A DNA stretch of 64,000 bases from Brevundimonas nasdae (GTDB lineage: Bacteria; Pseudomonadota; Alphaproteobacteria; Caulobacterales; Caulobacteraceae). Shown here one piece after another: positions 55,481 to 64,000 of the stretch (positions are counted from its first letter, which is position 1; every line of letters starts with the position of its first letter). The DNA is taken from the NCBI RefSeq assembly GCF_016654005.1, contig NZ_JAEPWN010000001.1, positions 558,001-622,000 of the forward strand. Direction: 5' to 3'. The notes below the pieces were generated by a model. The model saw only the letters and a list, made by a program, of their open reading frames with translations. It was not told the origin of the DNA and did not search any database. Made by a program: the position numbers and the translations under genes.

Positions 55481-56428
55481 TCAGATCTGTTCCGCCACGA
55501 CTTCGTCAGGCGTCAGTTCATAGACGGTGGCGCAGTATTCGCAGGTGACGCGGATCTGGCCGTCGTCCTCGACCATGTCGGCGCGCTCGGCCGGGTCGAA
55601 CGAGGCCAGGACGGCGGCGATACGGTCCTTGGAGCAGCGGCAGACGGCGGTCAGGGCCTTGGCGCCTTCCAGCCGCACGCCATCCTCGTGGAACAGGCGG
55701 AACAGCAGGGTTTCCGGCGAGATGGTCGGGTCGATCAACTCGTCGTCAGCCAGGGTGCCGAACAGGGCGCGGGTGCGGTCCCAGACCTCTTCGGTCGAGC
55801 CGCGGGTGGTGTCGCCGGCGATGATCTGGATCATGGCCCCGCCCGCACGCCATTGGGCGCCCGAAGCGGTCTGGACCGAACCGACCGCCAGACGCACCTT
55901 GGTCGGCACCTGTTCGGACTGTTCAAAATAGTGTTCGGCGCATAGCGACAGGCATTCGCCCTCGATAGGGGTGATGCCCTGGGTGCGTTCGAAGTCGGCG
56001 CCGCGGTCCAGCGTCATGACGAAGACGCCCTTGCCCAGCAGGGTCTGGGCGCCGGGACGCGCAAAGCCCTTGGAGACCTCGGCGACTTCATCGGCGTCAT
56101 AACGGCAATAGCCGCGCAGCGTCCCGTCGGTGCCGTAGTCGGCGACGACATAGCGCACGGGCCCGTCGCCCTGGGCCTGAACCATCAGGCGACCGTCGAA
56201 CTTCAGGCTGGAGCCGATCAGGGCCGCCAGCGCGCAGGCTTCGCCCAGCAGGGCGGCGACCGGCTCGGGATAGGCGTGGGCCGCCAGAATCTTGTCGATG
56301 GCGGCGCCCAGGCGGACCAGGCGGCCGCGCACGGGCCAGCCTTCGATCTGGAAGGCGGCGGCCAGGTCGTCTGAAACGGCGTTGTGAGGCGCGTGATCGG
56401 TCACGGCGGTGTCCTTGGGGTTCGTCAT
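55481..56428 (-). CDS. hslO: 33 kDa redox-regulated chaperone Hsp33
   Basis: The 315-residue protein from ATG 56428 has an N-terminal dimerisation core and the zinc-binding C-terminal cysteines CRCSKDR and CEYCATVYEL (CxC...CxxC) that act as an oxidation switch. It protects unfolded proteins under oxidative stress. The upstream in-frame extension to 56515 is not likely. Confidence 0.92.
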   Translation of the reverse strand: MTNPKDTAVTDHAPHNAVSDDLAAAFQIEGWPVRGRLVRLGAAIDKILAAHAYPEPVAALLGEACALAALIGSSLKFDGRLMVQAQGDGPVRYVVADYGTDGTLRGYCRYDADEVAEVSKGFARPGAQTLLGKGVFVMTLDRGADFERTQGITPIEGECLSLCAEHYFEQSEQVPTKVRLAVGSVQTASGAQWRAGGAMIQIIAGDTTRGSTEEVWDRTRALFGTLADDELIDPTISPETLLFRLFHEDGVRLEGAKALTAVCRCSKDRIAAVLASFDPAERADMVEDDGQIRVTCEYCATVYELTPDEVVAEQI

Positions 56429-56555
56429 TTCGGGATCGGGGCTATGTAGGCGCCCGAGCGTCGGTTGGTAAGGGGGTATGAACGGGCCGCAAATGGGGCG
56501 TCGCCTCGGCTTCACAAACCTGTAAGCTTGGCTGCAGAAACATCGACAATCGGCC

Positions 56556-56593
56556 CCCTGGATTCTCCAGGGATTTAAATGAGGCCCGCATGA
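56556..56593 (+). promoter_or_regulatory. hairpin and 4-codon leader ORF ahead of the SDR gene
   Basis: CCCTGGA (56556-56562) pairs with TCCAGGG (56566-56572) over a 3-base loop. It is followed by the short frame ATG AGG CCC GCA TGA at 56579-56593, whose stop overlaps the SDR start in ATGA. It might couple or modulate translation. Confidence 0.4.
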
Positions 56594-58035
56594 GCGCGAA
56601 ACCGACCCTGAAGCCGCTGGCCCAGCAATCCATCGTGGTCACGGGCGCCACATCCGGCGTGGGTCTGGCGACGGCGCGGCGGGCGGCGCGGGCCGGTGCC
56701 AAGGTCTTCCTGATCGCGCGTGGCGAAAAGGATCTGCGGGCCCTGTGCGAAGAGCTTCAGGCGCAAGGCGCGCGCGTCGCCTGGGCCGTGGCGGATGTCG
56801 CCGACCACGCCTCGCTGAAAGCGGCGGCTGAAAAGTGCCAGCGCCTGTTCGGCGGCTTTGACACCTGGGTCAACAATGCGGGCGTGGGCCTGTTCGGCGC
56901 CATCCGCGAGACGTCGTTGGAGGACCAGAGACGGCTGTTCGAGACCAACTACTGGGGCGTGGTCAACGGATCGGTCGTGGCGGCGGAACATCTGCGCGAG
57001 CGCCCAAGCGGCGGCGCCATCGTCAATGTCGGTTCGATCCTGTCGGACCTGCCCCTGCCGGTTCAGGGCGTATATGCGGCGTCCAAACATGCGGTGAAGG
57101 GGTTTACCAATGCGCTGCGCATCGAACTGCTGCGTGAAAAGGCGCCTGTGACGGTCAGTCTGGTGAAGCCGGGCGCGATCGACACCCCCTACAGCCGCCA
57201 TGCCCGAAACCTGACGGGGCAGGCGGTCCACAATCCGCAGCCGGTCTATGCGACCCACGTGGTCGCCGACACCATTCTGTACTGCGCCACCCACCCGATC
57301 CGCGAGATCACGGTTGGCGGGACAGGGCGCGCGATTGCATCATTTTATGCAGCTTTGCCGGAGATTGCGGAACCACTTCTTGCGCGGTTCGCTCCTTCGC
57401 TGATGCGGGACCGCCGTTCCGCCTATCAGCCGTTCGACGATGGGCTCTATGACCCGACGGACGACGGCCTCGATGAAGAGGTTCACTATCCTATGGTTCG
57501 TAATTTCAGCGCCCTGGCCGAAGTCCGCAAACATCCCGGCGTCACCGCCGGCAGTCTGGCCCTGATCGTGATCGGCGCCGCAGCCGCCGTCTATCTGTCG
57601 CAGCGCAGCGGCCCGACCCGTTATCAGCGCATCAAAACCCGCATCGATCCGCGCGGTTGGGTTGATACGGACGCCCTGCGTCATCGGTTCGAGGACGCCG
57701 TCGACGCCTTCCGCCACGGCGCTGAGGATTTCGGCGGCCGGGCCAGCGAGTTTTCTCGCGACGCACGCGATCGCGCCTATGACGCCGTGGACGATGTGCG
57801 CGACCGGGCCGACGGCTGGTTCCGTTCGGCGCGCAAGGACGCCAGGAAGGCGGCCAAGAAACACGGCAAGACCGCGCGCCACTATGCCGATGAGGCCGTT
57901 GATTATGCACGCGACCACCCGCGTGAAGGCGGCGCGCTTCTGGCCGTCGCAACCCTGGCGGCGGTGATCGGGGCTGCGGTTCTGGAAAGCCGCCGTCCGG
58001 ACAGTCACGTGCGCCGCATCGCCCGCTTCCGCTAA
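56590..58035 (+). CDS. SDR oxidoreductase with membrane-anchored amphipathic C-terminal extension
   Basis: The 481-residue protein has a classical SDR (TGATSGVGLATAR for NAD(P), NNAG, catalytic Tyr162 and Lys166 in YAASK). After about residue 300 comes a single TM helix (about 325-342), then a charged helical region with repeats such as SRDARDRAYDAVDDVRDRADGW, and a last TM helix (about 445-468). The tail resembles LEA/YtxH-like sequence and is not part of usual SDRs. It may tether the enzyme to the membrane. Substrate unknown. No neighbouring operon. Confidence 0.8.
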   Translation: MSAKPTLKPLAQQSIVVTGATSGVGLATARRAARAGAKVFLIARGEKDLRALCEELQAQGARVAWAVADVADHASLKAAAEKCQRLFGGFDTWVNNAGVGLFGAIRETSLEDQRRLFETNYWGVVNGSVVAAEHLRERPSGGAIVNVGSILSDLPLPVQGVYAASKHAVKGFTNALRIELLREKAPVTVSLVKPGAIDTPYSRHARNLTGQAVHNPQPVYATHVVADTILYCATHPIREITVGGTGRAIASFYAALPEIAEPLLARFAPSLMRDRRSAYQPFDDGLYDPTDDGLDEEVHYPMVRNFSALAEVRKHPGVTAGSLALIVIGAAAAVYLSQRSGPTRYQRIKTRIDPRGWVDTDALRHRFEDAVDAFRHGAEDFGGRASEFSRDARDRAYDAVDDVRDRADGWFRSARKDARKAAKKHGKTARHYADEAVDYARDHPREGGALLAVATLAAVIGAAVLESRRPDSHVRRIARFR

Positions 58036-58038
58036 ATT

Positions 58039-58080
58039 CTTGCCGCCCGTCCTGTGAAAACCGGGGCGGGCGGCAAGGTT
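58039..58080 (+). terminator. terminator-like hairpin after the SDR gene
   Basis: CTTGCCGCCCG (58039-58049) pairs perfectly with CGGGCGGCAAG (58067-58077) and is followed by GTTTAAG. An 11-bp stem but a short T run. Confidence 0.6.
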
Positions 58081-58153
58081 TAAGCGCAACTGGCGCCGAT
58101 CATCAGCACGACTTGTCTTTGCTGCGCCAGCGAAGGGGGCTAAGACGCCGCGC

Positions 58154-60046
58154 ATGAGCGCGCGCCCCACACTGATCTTCGACTTCGATTCGACCCTGGT
58201 TGATTTCGAGACCCTTGAAGCCCTGGCCGATATCGCCCTGGCGAACTCGCCCGATGCGGCCAAGACGCGGGCCGAGATCGCCGCCCTGACTGATCAGGCG
58301 ATGGGCGGTCAGATCGGTTTTGGCGAGGCGCTGCGCCAGCGTCTGGCCCTGCTGCCGCTGACGCGCGAACACGTCGCAACCCTGGCGCAGCAGGCGCCGG
58401 ACCACCTGACCGCGTCGGTGCGGCGCAACCTGAACTTCTTCCAGCAGAACAAGGGCAAGGTGTTCATCCTGTCCGGCGGCTTCCGCGAGGTGATCGCGCC
58501 GGTGGCCGAGGATCTGGGCGTGTCGCCGGACCGGGTGCTGTGCAACGATCTGATCTATGACGAAACCGGGCGGGTGATCGGCGTCGATCAGGCCAATCCT
58601 CTGGCCGAGGCGGGCGGAAAGCCCAAGGCCATCCATGATCTGAACCTGTCGGGCCGCGTGGTCATGATCGGCGACGGCTGGAACGATGCTGAGGTCAAGC
58701 TGGCCGGGGCCGCCGACGCCTTCTACGCCTTCACAGAGGTTGTGCGTCGCGCGCCGGTGGTCGAGGTCGCCGACGCGGAAGCGGCGTCTCTGGACGAGGT
58801 GCTTCACGCCGAGGGACTGGTCGGGCGCTGGTCCTTCCCGCGCAGCCGGATGAAGATGCTGCTGCTCGAAAACATCCACCCCGCCGCCGTCGAGCGGCTG
58901 GAGGAGGCGGGCTATTCTGTCGAGACCCAGAAGGGCGCGCTGGACGAGGATGATCTGATCGCCGCGATCAAGGGCGTCCATGTGCTGGGCATCCGATCCA
59001 AGACCACGGTGTCACGGCGGGTTCTGGAAGAGGCGGACAGGCTGATGGCCGTCGCCGCCTTCTGCATCGGCACCAACCAGATCGATCTGGAGGCCGCCTC
59101 GGACCACGGGGTTGCGGTGTTCAACGCCCCCTATTCGAACACCCGTTCGGTGGTCGAATTGGCCATCGGCCTGATGATCGTGCTGATGCGCGACGTGACG
59201 GACAAGTCGGCGGCCATGCATGTGGGCCAGTGGAACAAGTCTGCGACGGGCTCCAAGGAACTGCGCGGCAAGACGCTGGGTATCGTCGGATACGGCGCCA
59301 TCGGCAGCCAGTTGTCGGTGCTGGCCGAGAACCTGGGGATGCGGGTCCTGTTCTATGACCTGTCGGAACGGCTGGCGCTGGGCAATGCGCGGCGGATGCG
59401 TTCGCTGGACGCTCTGCTGGCCGAAAGCGACGTTGTGACCCTGCACGTCGATGGCCGCAAGGAGAACAGCGCCATCTTCGGCGCCGCCCAGTTCTCGAAG
59501 ATGAAGGAAGGGGCGCTGTTCCTAAACCTGTCGCGCGGCCATGTCGTCGATGTCGGCGCCCTGTCGCAGGCCATCGGCTCTGGTCGGGTCGCGGGTGCCG
59601 CCGTGGACGTCTTCCCCGAAGAACCGCGCACCAACGCCGACCCGTTCGAAAGCCCGCTGCAGGGGCTGAAGAACATGATCCTGACGCCCCACATCGGCGG
59701 CTCGACCGAAGAGGCGCAGGAAGCCATCGCCGAGTTCGCGGCCGAGCGGCTGCTGGGTTACCTGAACCGGGGCGACACGACCTTCAGCGTCAACCTGCCC
59801 AATGTTCAGTTGGCCGAGGTGTCGGCCTCGCACCGCATCCTGCACATCCACAGGAACCAGCCGGGGGTTCTGGCCGAACTGAACCGCGCGCTGGCGTCGG
59901 CGGGCCTTAACATCCTGGGCCAGCATCTGAAAACGGACGAACGCACGGGCTATGTCATCACCGACGTGGATCACGACTATGACCCCGAAGCCTTGCGGGA
60001 GCTGAAGTCGGTGCCGGGAACGCTGAAGTTCCGCACGCTGCATTAA
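58154..60046 (+). CDS. bifunctional phosphoserine phosphatase / 3-phosphoglycerate dehydrogenase (SerB-SerA fusion)
   Basis: The 630-residue protein joins two serine-pathway enzymes. Residues 1-220 are a HAD phosphatase: DFDST (Asp10, Asp12), SGGFREV (about 108-113), GGKPKAI and GDGWNDAE (173-180), nearer to the eukaryotic-type phosphoserine phosphatase in the AEAGGK and ADAFYAF stretches. Residues about 231-630 match E. coli-type SerA: IGTNQIDLEAASDHGV, GYGAIGSQLS, the TPHIGGSTEEAQEAI segment and an ACT domain (HRNQPGVLAEL). It should perform the first and last steps of serine synthesis. The middle step (SerC) is not in the window. Confidence 0.85.
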   Translation: MSARPTLIFDFDSTLVDFETLEALADIALANSPDAAKTRAEIAALTDQAMGGQIGFGEALRQRLALLPLTREHVATLAQQAPDHLTASVRRNLNFFQQNKGKVFILSGGFREVIAPVAEDLGVSPDRVLCNDLIYDETGRVIGVDQANPLAEAGGKPKAIHDLNLSGRVVMIGDGWNDAEVKLAGAADAFYAFTEVVRRAPVVEVADAEAASLDEVLHAEGLVGRWSFPRSRMKMLLLENIHPAAVERLEEAGYSVETQKGALDEDDLIAAIKGVHVLGIRSKTTVSRRVLEEADRLMAVAAFCIGTNQIDLEAASDHGVAVFNAPYSNTRSVVELAIGLMIVLMRDVTDKSAAMHVGQWNKSATGSKELRGKTLGIVGYGAIGSQLSVLAENLGMRVLFYDLSERLALGNARRMRSLDALLAESDVVTLHVDGRKENSAIFGAAQFSKMKEGALFLNLSRGHVVDVGALSQAIGSGRVAGAAVDVFPEEPRTNADPFESPLQGLKNMILTPHIGGSTEEAQEAIAEFAAERLLGYLNRGDTTFSVNLPNVQLAEVSASHRILHIHRNQPGVLAELNRALASAGLNILGQHLKTDERTGYVITDVDHDYDPEALRELKSVPGTLKFRTLH

Positions 60047-60187
60047 ACGAGGAAACGACGGCTGCGGTTGTGGTGTCACAGTCGTCGATATCTTCCGAAT
60101 ACTGACGTAACGGCATCTTGCGCTTGGCGCTGGCTGGCGCATCCTCCTGTTGAACGGTCGCAATCACGACGGCCGCGGGAGGAATCT

Positions 60188-61993
60188 ATGTCGCGCTTTC
60201 TCACAGGCGGCGCCGTCGCCGCCCTTGCCCTGGCCGCCTGCGCATTCGCCGGTTCCGCCTCAGCCCAGACCTACAGCCGCCTGGTCGTGTTCGGCGACAG
60301 TCTGAGCGACAACGGCAATCTGTATCTGATTTCGAGCGGCACGCAGCCGCCGTCGCCGCCATATTATCAAGGCCGGTTCTCCAGCGGTCAGGTCTGGACG
60401 GAACGGCTGGGCTTCAACGCCGCCAACTTCAACGGCTCGGTGACCGGCAGCATCAACTATGCGTTCGGTGGGTCGCGCACCGACGCCTCGGCTGGCGTGC
60501 CGTTCGGCATGCTGAACCAGTTGGCGCGCTATACGGCGGCGGGCGGAAAGTTCGGCGCGACCGATCTGGTGACCGTGTTGGGCGGGGCCAATGACATCTT
60601 CCAGGCCCTGCCGGCGGCGGGCGCTTCGGCCAGCCCGGTGGCGGCCATGACGCCGGTGGCGACCGGGGCTGCGGCCAACGTCAACAGCCTGGTCAACAGC
60701 GTGGCGGGTGCGGGCGCGGGCACGATCCTGGTGTCTAACCTGCCCAAGCTGAGCATCACGCCGCAATTCCGGGGCACGCCCGCCGCGCCCCTGGCAGACT
60801 ATTCGGCGACGACCTTCAACACCGCGCTGCAGACCGGCCTGAATGCGGTCGCCGCCGCGCGGCCGGGGTCGAACATCATCATGATGGACCTGTTCAAGAT
60901 CGGGGACACCATCACCGCCAATCCAGGCCAGTTCGGCGTCAGCAATGTCACAGCGGCCTGTTTCAACGGCGTCAGCGTCTGCGCCGACCCGTCCAGCTAC
61001 TTCTACTTCGACGGGGTTCACCCGACCGCCACCGGCCATATTCTGATCGCCAAGCTGGCGACGGACTATCTGTACTACGCCGACATCGGCTCCCAATCGA
61101 CGCTGCAGGGCGAGACGACCTATCGTCACCGAGAAGAGGCGCTGGAGGCGGCCAGCGAAGCCCTGTCGGGACGTGAGGCGTGGAGCCAGGGCGTTTCGAT
61201 CACCACCTCGGCCAACTACAACAACACCAAGACCGACGCGCGCGGTTCGGTGCGGTCTTCGACCTCTGACGGATGGGGCGGGCGGATCGCGCTGGAGGCG
61301 GGGCCGTCGGCTTCGTGGCGGTTCGGCATGGCGGGTTCGGCCCAGAAGGCGGACGTCGACAGCGATGCGTTCAAGTTCTCGGTCGAAAGTTTCGGGCTGG
61401 ATCTGTACGGCGGCTGGCGCGCGGACAATGTCTTCGTCAACGCGGCGGTCGGCGTGGCGCGTGACAACATCAACGACATCAAGCGCACCACCAGCCTGGC
61501 CCCGATTGTCCACACGGGCGACACGCGCGCGGTCAGCACCGGCGCCCGTCTGCAGGGCGGCATGTGGTTCGACATGGGCGGATTCGCCCTGTCACCGCGC
61601 GCAGCCCTGGCCTATGTCGCCAGCGACGTGGACGGCTATTATGAGCAGGGCGTCGCCGCCCAGTATCAGTACGGCGACCGCACGGTGAAGGCTCTGACCG
61701 GCGAAGTGTCCCTGCGCGCCGAGGCGGAAATGGGCGGGTTCGGCCTGTTCGCCGAGGGCGGCTATCGTGATGCGCTGGACGACAGTTCCGATCCGGTGCG
61801 CGTCGGCATCTTCAACAACCCGACGCAGGTGTTGTCGCGCGAGATCGACGATCCGTTCGGCGGCCAGTTCCTGGCGTCTGCGGGCGTCGAGGGCCTGGTT
61901 GGGCCGGTGAAGGTGACCGTCGGCTATCGCGGCCGGTTCGGCGACCACGCCGACAGCCACACGGGTGGCATTCAACTGCGGTTGCCGCTGTAA
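60188..61993 (+). CDS. SGNH/GDSL hydrolase autotransporter
   Basis: The 601-residue protein from ATG 60188 (after GGGAGGA) has a signal peptide (to about residue 27), an N-terminal GDSL hydrolase with nucleophile Ser38 in GDSLSDNGN, GGANDIFQ, and Asp275-His278 in DGVHPT, then a C-terminal autotransporter beta-barrel (about 335-601) ending in aromatic LRLPL. It should be an outer-membrane-anchored esterase/lipase. It converges with a diguanylate cyclase gene. Confidence 0.9.
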   Translation: MSRFLTGGAVAALALAACAFAGSASAQTYSRLVVFGDSLSDNGNLYLISSGTQPPSPPYYQGRFSSGQVWTERLGFNAANFNGSVTGSINYAFGGSRTDASAGVPFGMLNQLARYTAAGGKFGATDLVTVLGGANDIFQALPAAGASASPVAAMTPVATGAAANVNSLVNSVAGAGAGTILVSNLPKLSITPQFRGTPAAPLADYSATTFNTALQTGLNAVAAARPGSNIIMMDLFKIGDTITANPGQFGVSNVTAACFNGVSVCADPSSYFYFDGVHPTATGHILIAKLATDYLYYADIGSQSTLQGETTYRHREEALEAASEALSGREAWSQGVSITTSANYNNTKTDARGSVRSSTSDGWGGRIALEAGPSASWRFGMAGSAQKADVDSDAFKFSVESFGLDLYGGWRADNVFVNAAVGVARDNINDIKRTTSLAPIVHTGDTRAVSTGARLQGGMWFDMGGFALSPRAALAYVASDVDGYYEQGVAAQYQYGDRTVKALTGEVSLRAEAEMGGFGLFAEGGYRDALDDSSDPVRVGIFNNPTQVLSREIDDPFGGQFLASAGVEGLVGPVKVTVGYRGRFGDHADSHTGGIQLRLPL

Positions 61994-62015
61994 GCGTGAA
62001 GCGCGGGGAGGGGCC

Positions 62016-62579
62016 TCAGCGCCCCTTCTTGCGCACCCACATGGCGGCGTCCGCCTCGGTCAGCCAGACTTCCGGGTCGGTATGGCCGTCCAGCGCCCGA
62101 ACGCCGAAAGAGCCGCCCAGTTCGGTCTTCTGGCCGTCCCAGACGAAGCCCTCTTCCTTCAGCGCCGCGTCCAGTTGGCGGGCCTTGGCGCGACCTTCCT
62201 CAAGCCCGGCGTGCAGCATCAGAAGTCCGAACTCGTCGCCGCCCAGGCGGCCGACGGAATCCGATTCGCGCAGGTTCCGCAGGAACAGCTTGGCCACCGC
62301 GATCAGGGCGGCGTCGCCCGCCGCATGGCCCAGGGTGTCGTTGACGCTCTTGAACCCGTCCATGTCCAGATAGAGCAGCACAGCGGGAACGTCGTGGCGC
62401 TGGCAATAGGCGATGGTGCGCGACATGGCGCCGATGAAGCCGCGCCGATTCAGCGCCGGGGTCAGGACGTCGTGGTCTGCCAGGGCCTCGGCCATTGCGG
62501 CGCGCTGCTTCCACGTCTCCAGTTCGGCGCGCAACCGGGCCAACTCGGCGTTCAGGTCGTGATCGGCCACGTCGGTCAA
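62016..62579 (-). CDS. soluble diguanylate cyclase (GGDEF) with I-site
   Basis: The 187-residue protein has a short coiled-coil N-terminus (about 8-35) and a GGDEF domain: [35 protein letters not shown] (113-117) and an allosteric I-site RESD (104-107) five residues before it. It makes c-di-GMP from GTP, with product feedback. The start is a TTG at 62579. A later GTG (codon 4) is possible. No sensor domain. Confidence 0.88.
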   Translation of the reverse strand: MTDVADHDLNAELARLRAELETWKQRAAMAEALADHDVLTPALNRRGFIGAMSRTIAYCQRHDVPAVLLYLDMDGFKSVNDTLGHAAGDAALIAVAKLFLRNLRESDSVGRLGGDEFGLLMLHAGLEEGRAKARQLDAALKEEGFVWDGQKTELGGSFGVRALDGHTDPEVWLTEADAAMWVRKKGR

Positions 62580-62782
62580 GGCGGCGGAAGGCTCCGGGAC
62601 GCGCGGCAGAATCGGCCGCGCAATCAGGCGATGTTAGAGCCTGATCTCACGACATTGAAGGTGGCGCAGCGCCGAAACCGGCGTGAGAACGGGCGGAAAT
62701 GGCGCCTTGGCGCACCCTGTTCGGTTGCGGGCGTCGTCTGCGTGCTGTAACGGGCGGCCTTTCCGCGAGGGGCCTTACAGAC

Positions 62783-63274
62783 ATGGCGACTTCCGCAACG
62801 CCGGTGGCGATCATCATGGGCAGTCGATCCGACTGGCCGACGATGAAGCTGGCCGCCGACAAACTGGATCAACTGGGCGTGGCCTGGGAGGCCAAGGTCG
62901 TCAGCGCGCACCGCACGCCGGAGCGGCTGGTTCAGTTCGCCACGGGCGCCAAGGCCGCCGGATACAAGGTCATCATCGCAGGCGCGGGCGGCGCCGCTCA
63001 CCTGCCGGGCATGGCCGCATCCATGACCGAACTGCCCGTGCTGGGCGTGCCGGTGAAGTCCAAGGCCCTGAAGGGCATGGATAGCCTGTTGTCCATCGTG
63101 CAGATGCCCGCGGGCGTGCCGGTTGCGACCCTGGCCATCGGCGAGGCGGGCGCCGCCAACGCCGGCATTCTGGCCGCGCAGATCCTGGCTCTTTCGGACG
63201 AGGCCCTGGCCGAACGCCTGGCGGCCTTCCGCATCGCCCAGACCGAATCCGTCGCAGAATCCGTCGAGGACTGA
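62783..63274 (+). CDS. purE: N5-carboxyaminoimidazole ribonucleotide mutase
   Basis: The 163-residue protein has [26 protein letters not shown], and [15 protein letters not shown], diagnostic of class I PurE. It converts N5-CAIR to CAIR in purine synthesis. It starts at ATG 62783 and is followed by purK after 1 base. Confidence 0.95.
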   Translation: MATSATPVAIIMGSRSDWPTMKLAADKLDQLGVAWEAKVVSAHRTPERLVQFATGAKAAGYKVIIAGAGGAAHLPGMAASMTELPVLGVPVKSKALKGMDSLLSIVQMPAGVPVATLAIGEAGAANAGILAAQILALSDEALAERLAAFRIAQTESVAESVED

Positions 63275-63275
63275 C

Positions 63276-64000
63276 GTGCCCAGCCTTCCGCTTCCCCCCG
63301 GTTCGACCCTCGGCATCATTGGCGGAGGCCAACTGGGCCGGATGCTGAGCCAGGCCGCGTCGCGTCTGGGCTTTGACGTCGTCATCCTGGATCCTGAGGC
63401 CAACAGCCCGGCGGGCCGGGTGTCGGCGCGTCAGATCGTCGCCGCCTATGATGATCCCGAGGCGCTGACGGCGCTGGGCCGGGCCGCCGACGTGGTGACG
63501 TTCGAGTTTGAAAACGTGCCCGCCGCATCCATCGAACGTCTGGCCGAGGCCGGGGCTCTGGTCGCACCGGGACCGACGGCTCTGCGCGTGTCGCAGGACC
63601 GGGTGGATGAAAAAACCTTCCTGAACGCCGTGGGCGCGCCGACGGTGCAGTTCGCGGTGGTGGACACGCTGTCAGACCTGATCGACGGACTGACGGTGCT
63701 GGGTGTTCCTGCCCTGCTGAAGACTCGCCGCGAGGGCTATGACGGCAAGGGCCAGGTCTGGATTCGCGACATCGCCGATGCGGCGGATGCGCTGGAAAGC
63801 CTGGGCGGCCGTCCGGCGATCCTGGAGGCCAAGGCCAGCTTCGTGCGCGAACTGTCGGTCATCGCCGCGCGCGACTGGGACGGCCATATGGCGGTCTATC
63901 CGCTGGGCGAGAACAGCCACGAGGGCGGGGTCCTGCGCACCACCCTGGCGCCTGCGACGGTGGACGAGAAAACTCAGGTCCGCGCTCGCGCCATCGCCGA
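63276..64000 (+). CDS. purK: 5-(carboxyamino)imidazole ribonucleotide synthase (partial)
   Basis: The gene begins at GTG 63276, one base after the purE stop, and runs off the window end. The visible 241 residues have GIIGGGQLGRMLSQAA, VVTFEFENVP, KTRREGYDGKGQ and the ATP-grasp region. It uses ATP and bicarbonate to make N5-CAIR, the substrate of PurE. The C-terminal third is outside the window. Confidence 0.94.
   Translation, partial: MPSLPLPPGSTLGIIGGGQLGRMLSQAASRLGFDVVILDPEANSPAGRVSARQIVAAYDDPEALTALGRAADVVTFEFENVPAASIERLAEAGALVAPGPTALRVSQDRVDEKTFLNAVGAPTVQFAVVDTLSDLIDGLTVLGVPALLKTRREGYDGKGQVWIRDIADAADALESLGGRPAILEAKASFVRELSVIAARDWDGHMAVYPLGENSHEGGVLRTTLAPATVDEKTQVRARAIA

Noticed and set aside
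60047..60187. Possible small gene or regulatory RNA before the autotransporter
   Set aside because: The 141-bp space has only a weak inverted repeat (CGACGG...TCGTCG) and no convincing coding frame.
62580..62782. Possible purine riboswitch before purE
   Set aside because: The 200-bp space lacks the conserved core of a purine riboswitch and shows no strong stem pattern.
1..64000. CRISPR array, prophage, IS or tRNA cluster
   Set aside because: No regularly spaced direct repeats, no transposase or integrase coding sequence and no tRNA-like cloverleaf was seen.

Overview
The window is high-GC, densely coded chromosomal DNA from an alphaproteobacterium. It most resembles Caulobacterales (Brevundimonas/Caulobacter type). 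Pointers are the many TonB-dependent receptors, the short methylmalonyl-CoA mutase small subunit, the long PstC/PstA proteins, the petABC (fbc) operon and the rplY-pth-ychF neighbourhood. This assignment rests on gene content and base composition only. I see no rRNA or tRNA gene, CRISPR array, prophage or insertion sequence. The only repeats are small palindromic elements.

Layout, left to right. 1-2 kb: the tail of one gene, then an M56 (BlaR1-like) peptidase preceded by what looks like a deletion-truncated blaI repressor and two tandem BlaI-type operators. 2-3 kb: a Gfo/Idh/MocA oxidoreductase. 3-12.6 kb: a propionyl-CoA to succinyl-CoA module, made of a divergent ScfR/PccR-type regulator, pccB, a small tyrosine-phosphatase-like gene, pccA, mutA, mutB and mce. 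A palindromic repeat is inserted in frame in mutA. 12.6-16 kb: a MliC/DUF4232 lipoprotein and the threonine degradation pair kbl-tdh. 16-25.9 kb: a TonB receptor, topoisomerase IB, rlmJ, a glutamine amidotransferase, a FUSC protein, yeiH with a divergent LysR regulator, hemF and trmL. 26-28.9 kb: the cytochrome bc1 operon. 29-32.4 kb: two tandem M28 peptidases. 32.5-35.9 kb: a heme-type TonB receptor plus a DUF6607-like protein behind a Fur-like box. 35.9-38.3 kb: a lipoprotein and two paralogous exported proteins with DxDxDG loops. 38.4-45.4 kb: ychF, a four-gene copper acquisition operon (DUF2946, TonB receptor, PepSY, PCuAC), pth and rplY. 45.5-54.6 kb: an MHYT hybrid kinase divergent from the phosphate cluster phoR-pstCAB-phoU-phoB. 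54.7-64 kb: a CPBP protease, Hsp33, a membrane-anchored SDR, a SerB-SerA fusion, a GDSL autotransporter, a diguanylate cyclase, purE and the start of purK.

Functional themes. PccBA, Mce and MutAB form a complete route from propionyl-CoA to succinyl-CoA under a regulator that should sense short-chain acyl-CoA. Three of the four outer-membrane/periplasmic uptake loci carry a TonB receptor with partner genes (heme, copper) or alone (unknown substrate). The pst-pho block is a full phosphate uptake and sensing regulon.

The most interesting observations are the repeat that became part of the MutA coding sequence, the apparent blaI-blaR1 deletion fusion, the fused serine-biosynthesis enzyme whose phosphatase half resembles the eukaryotic type, a threonine dehydrogenase lacking its structural-zinc cysteines, and the paralogous pair of exported DxDxDG proteins.
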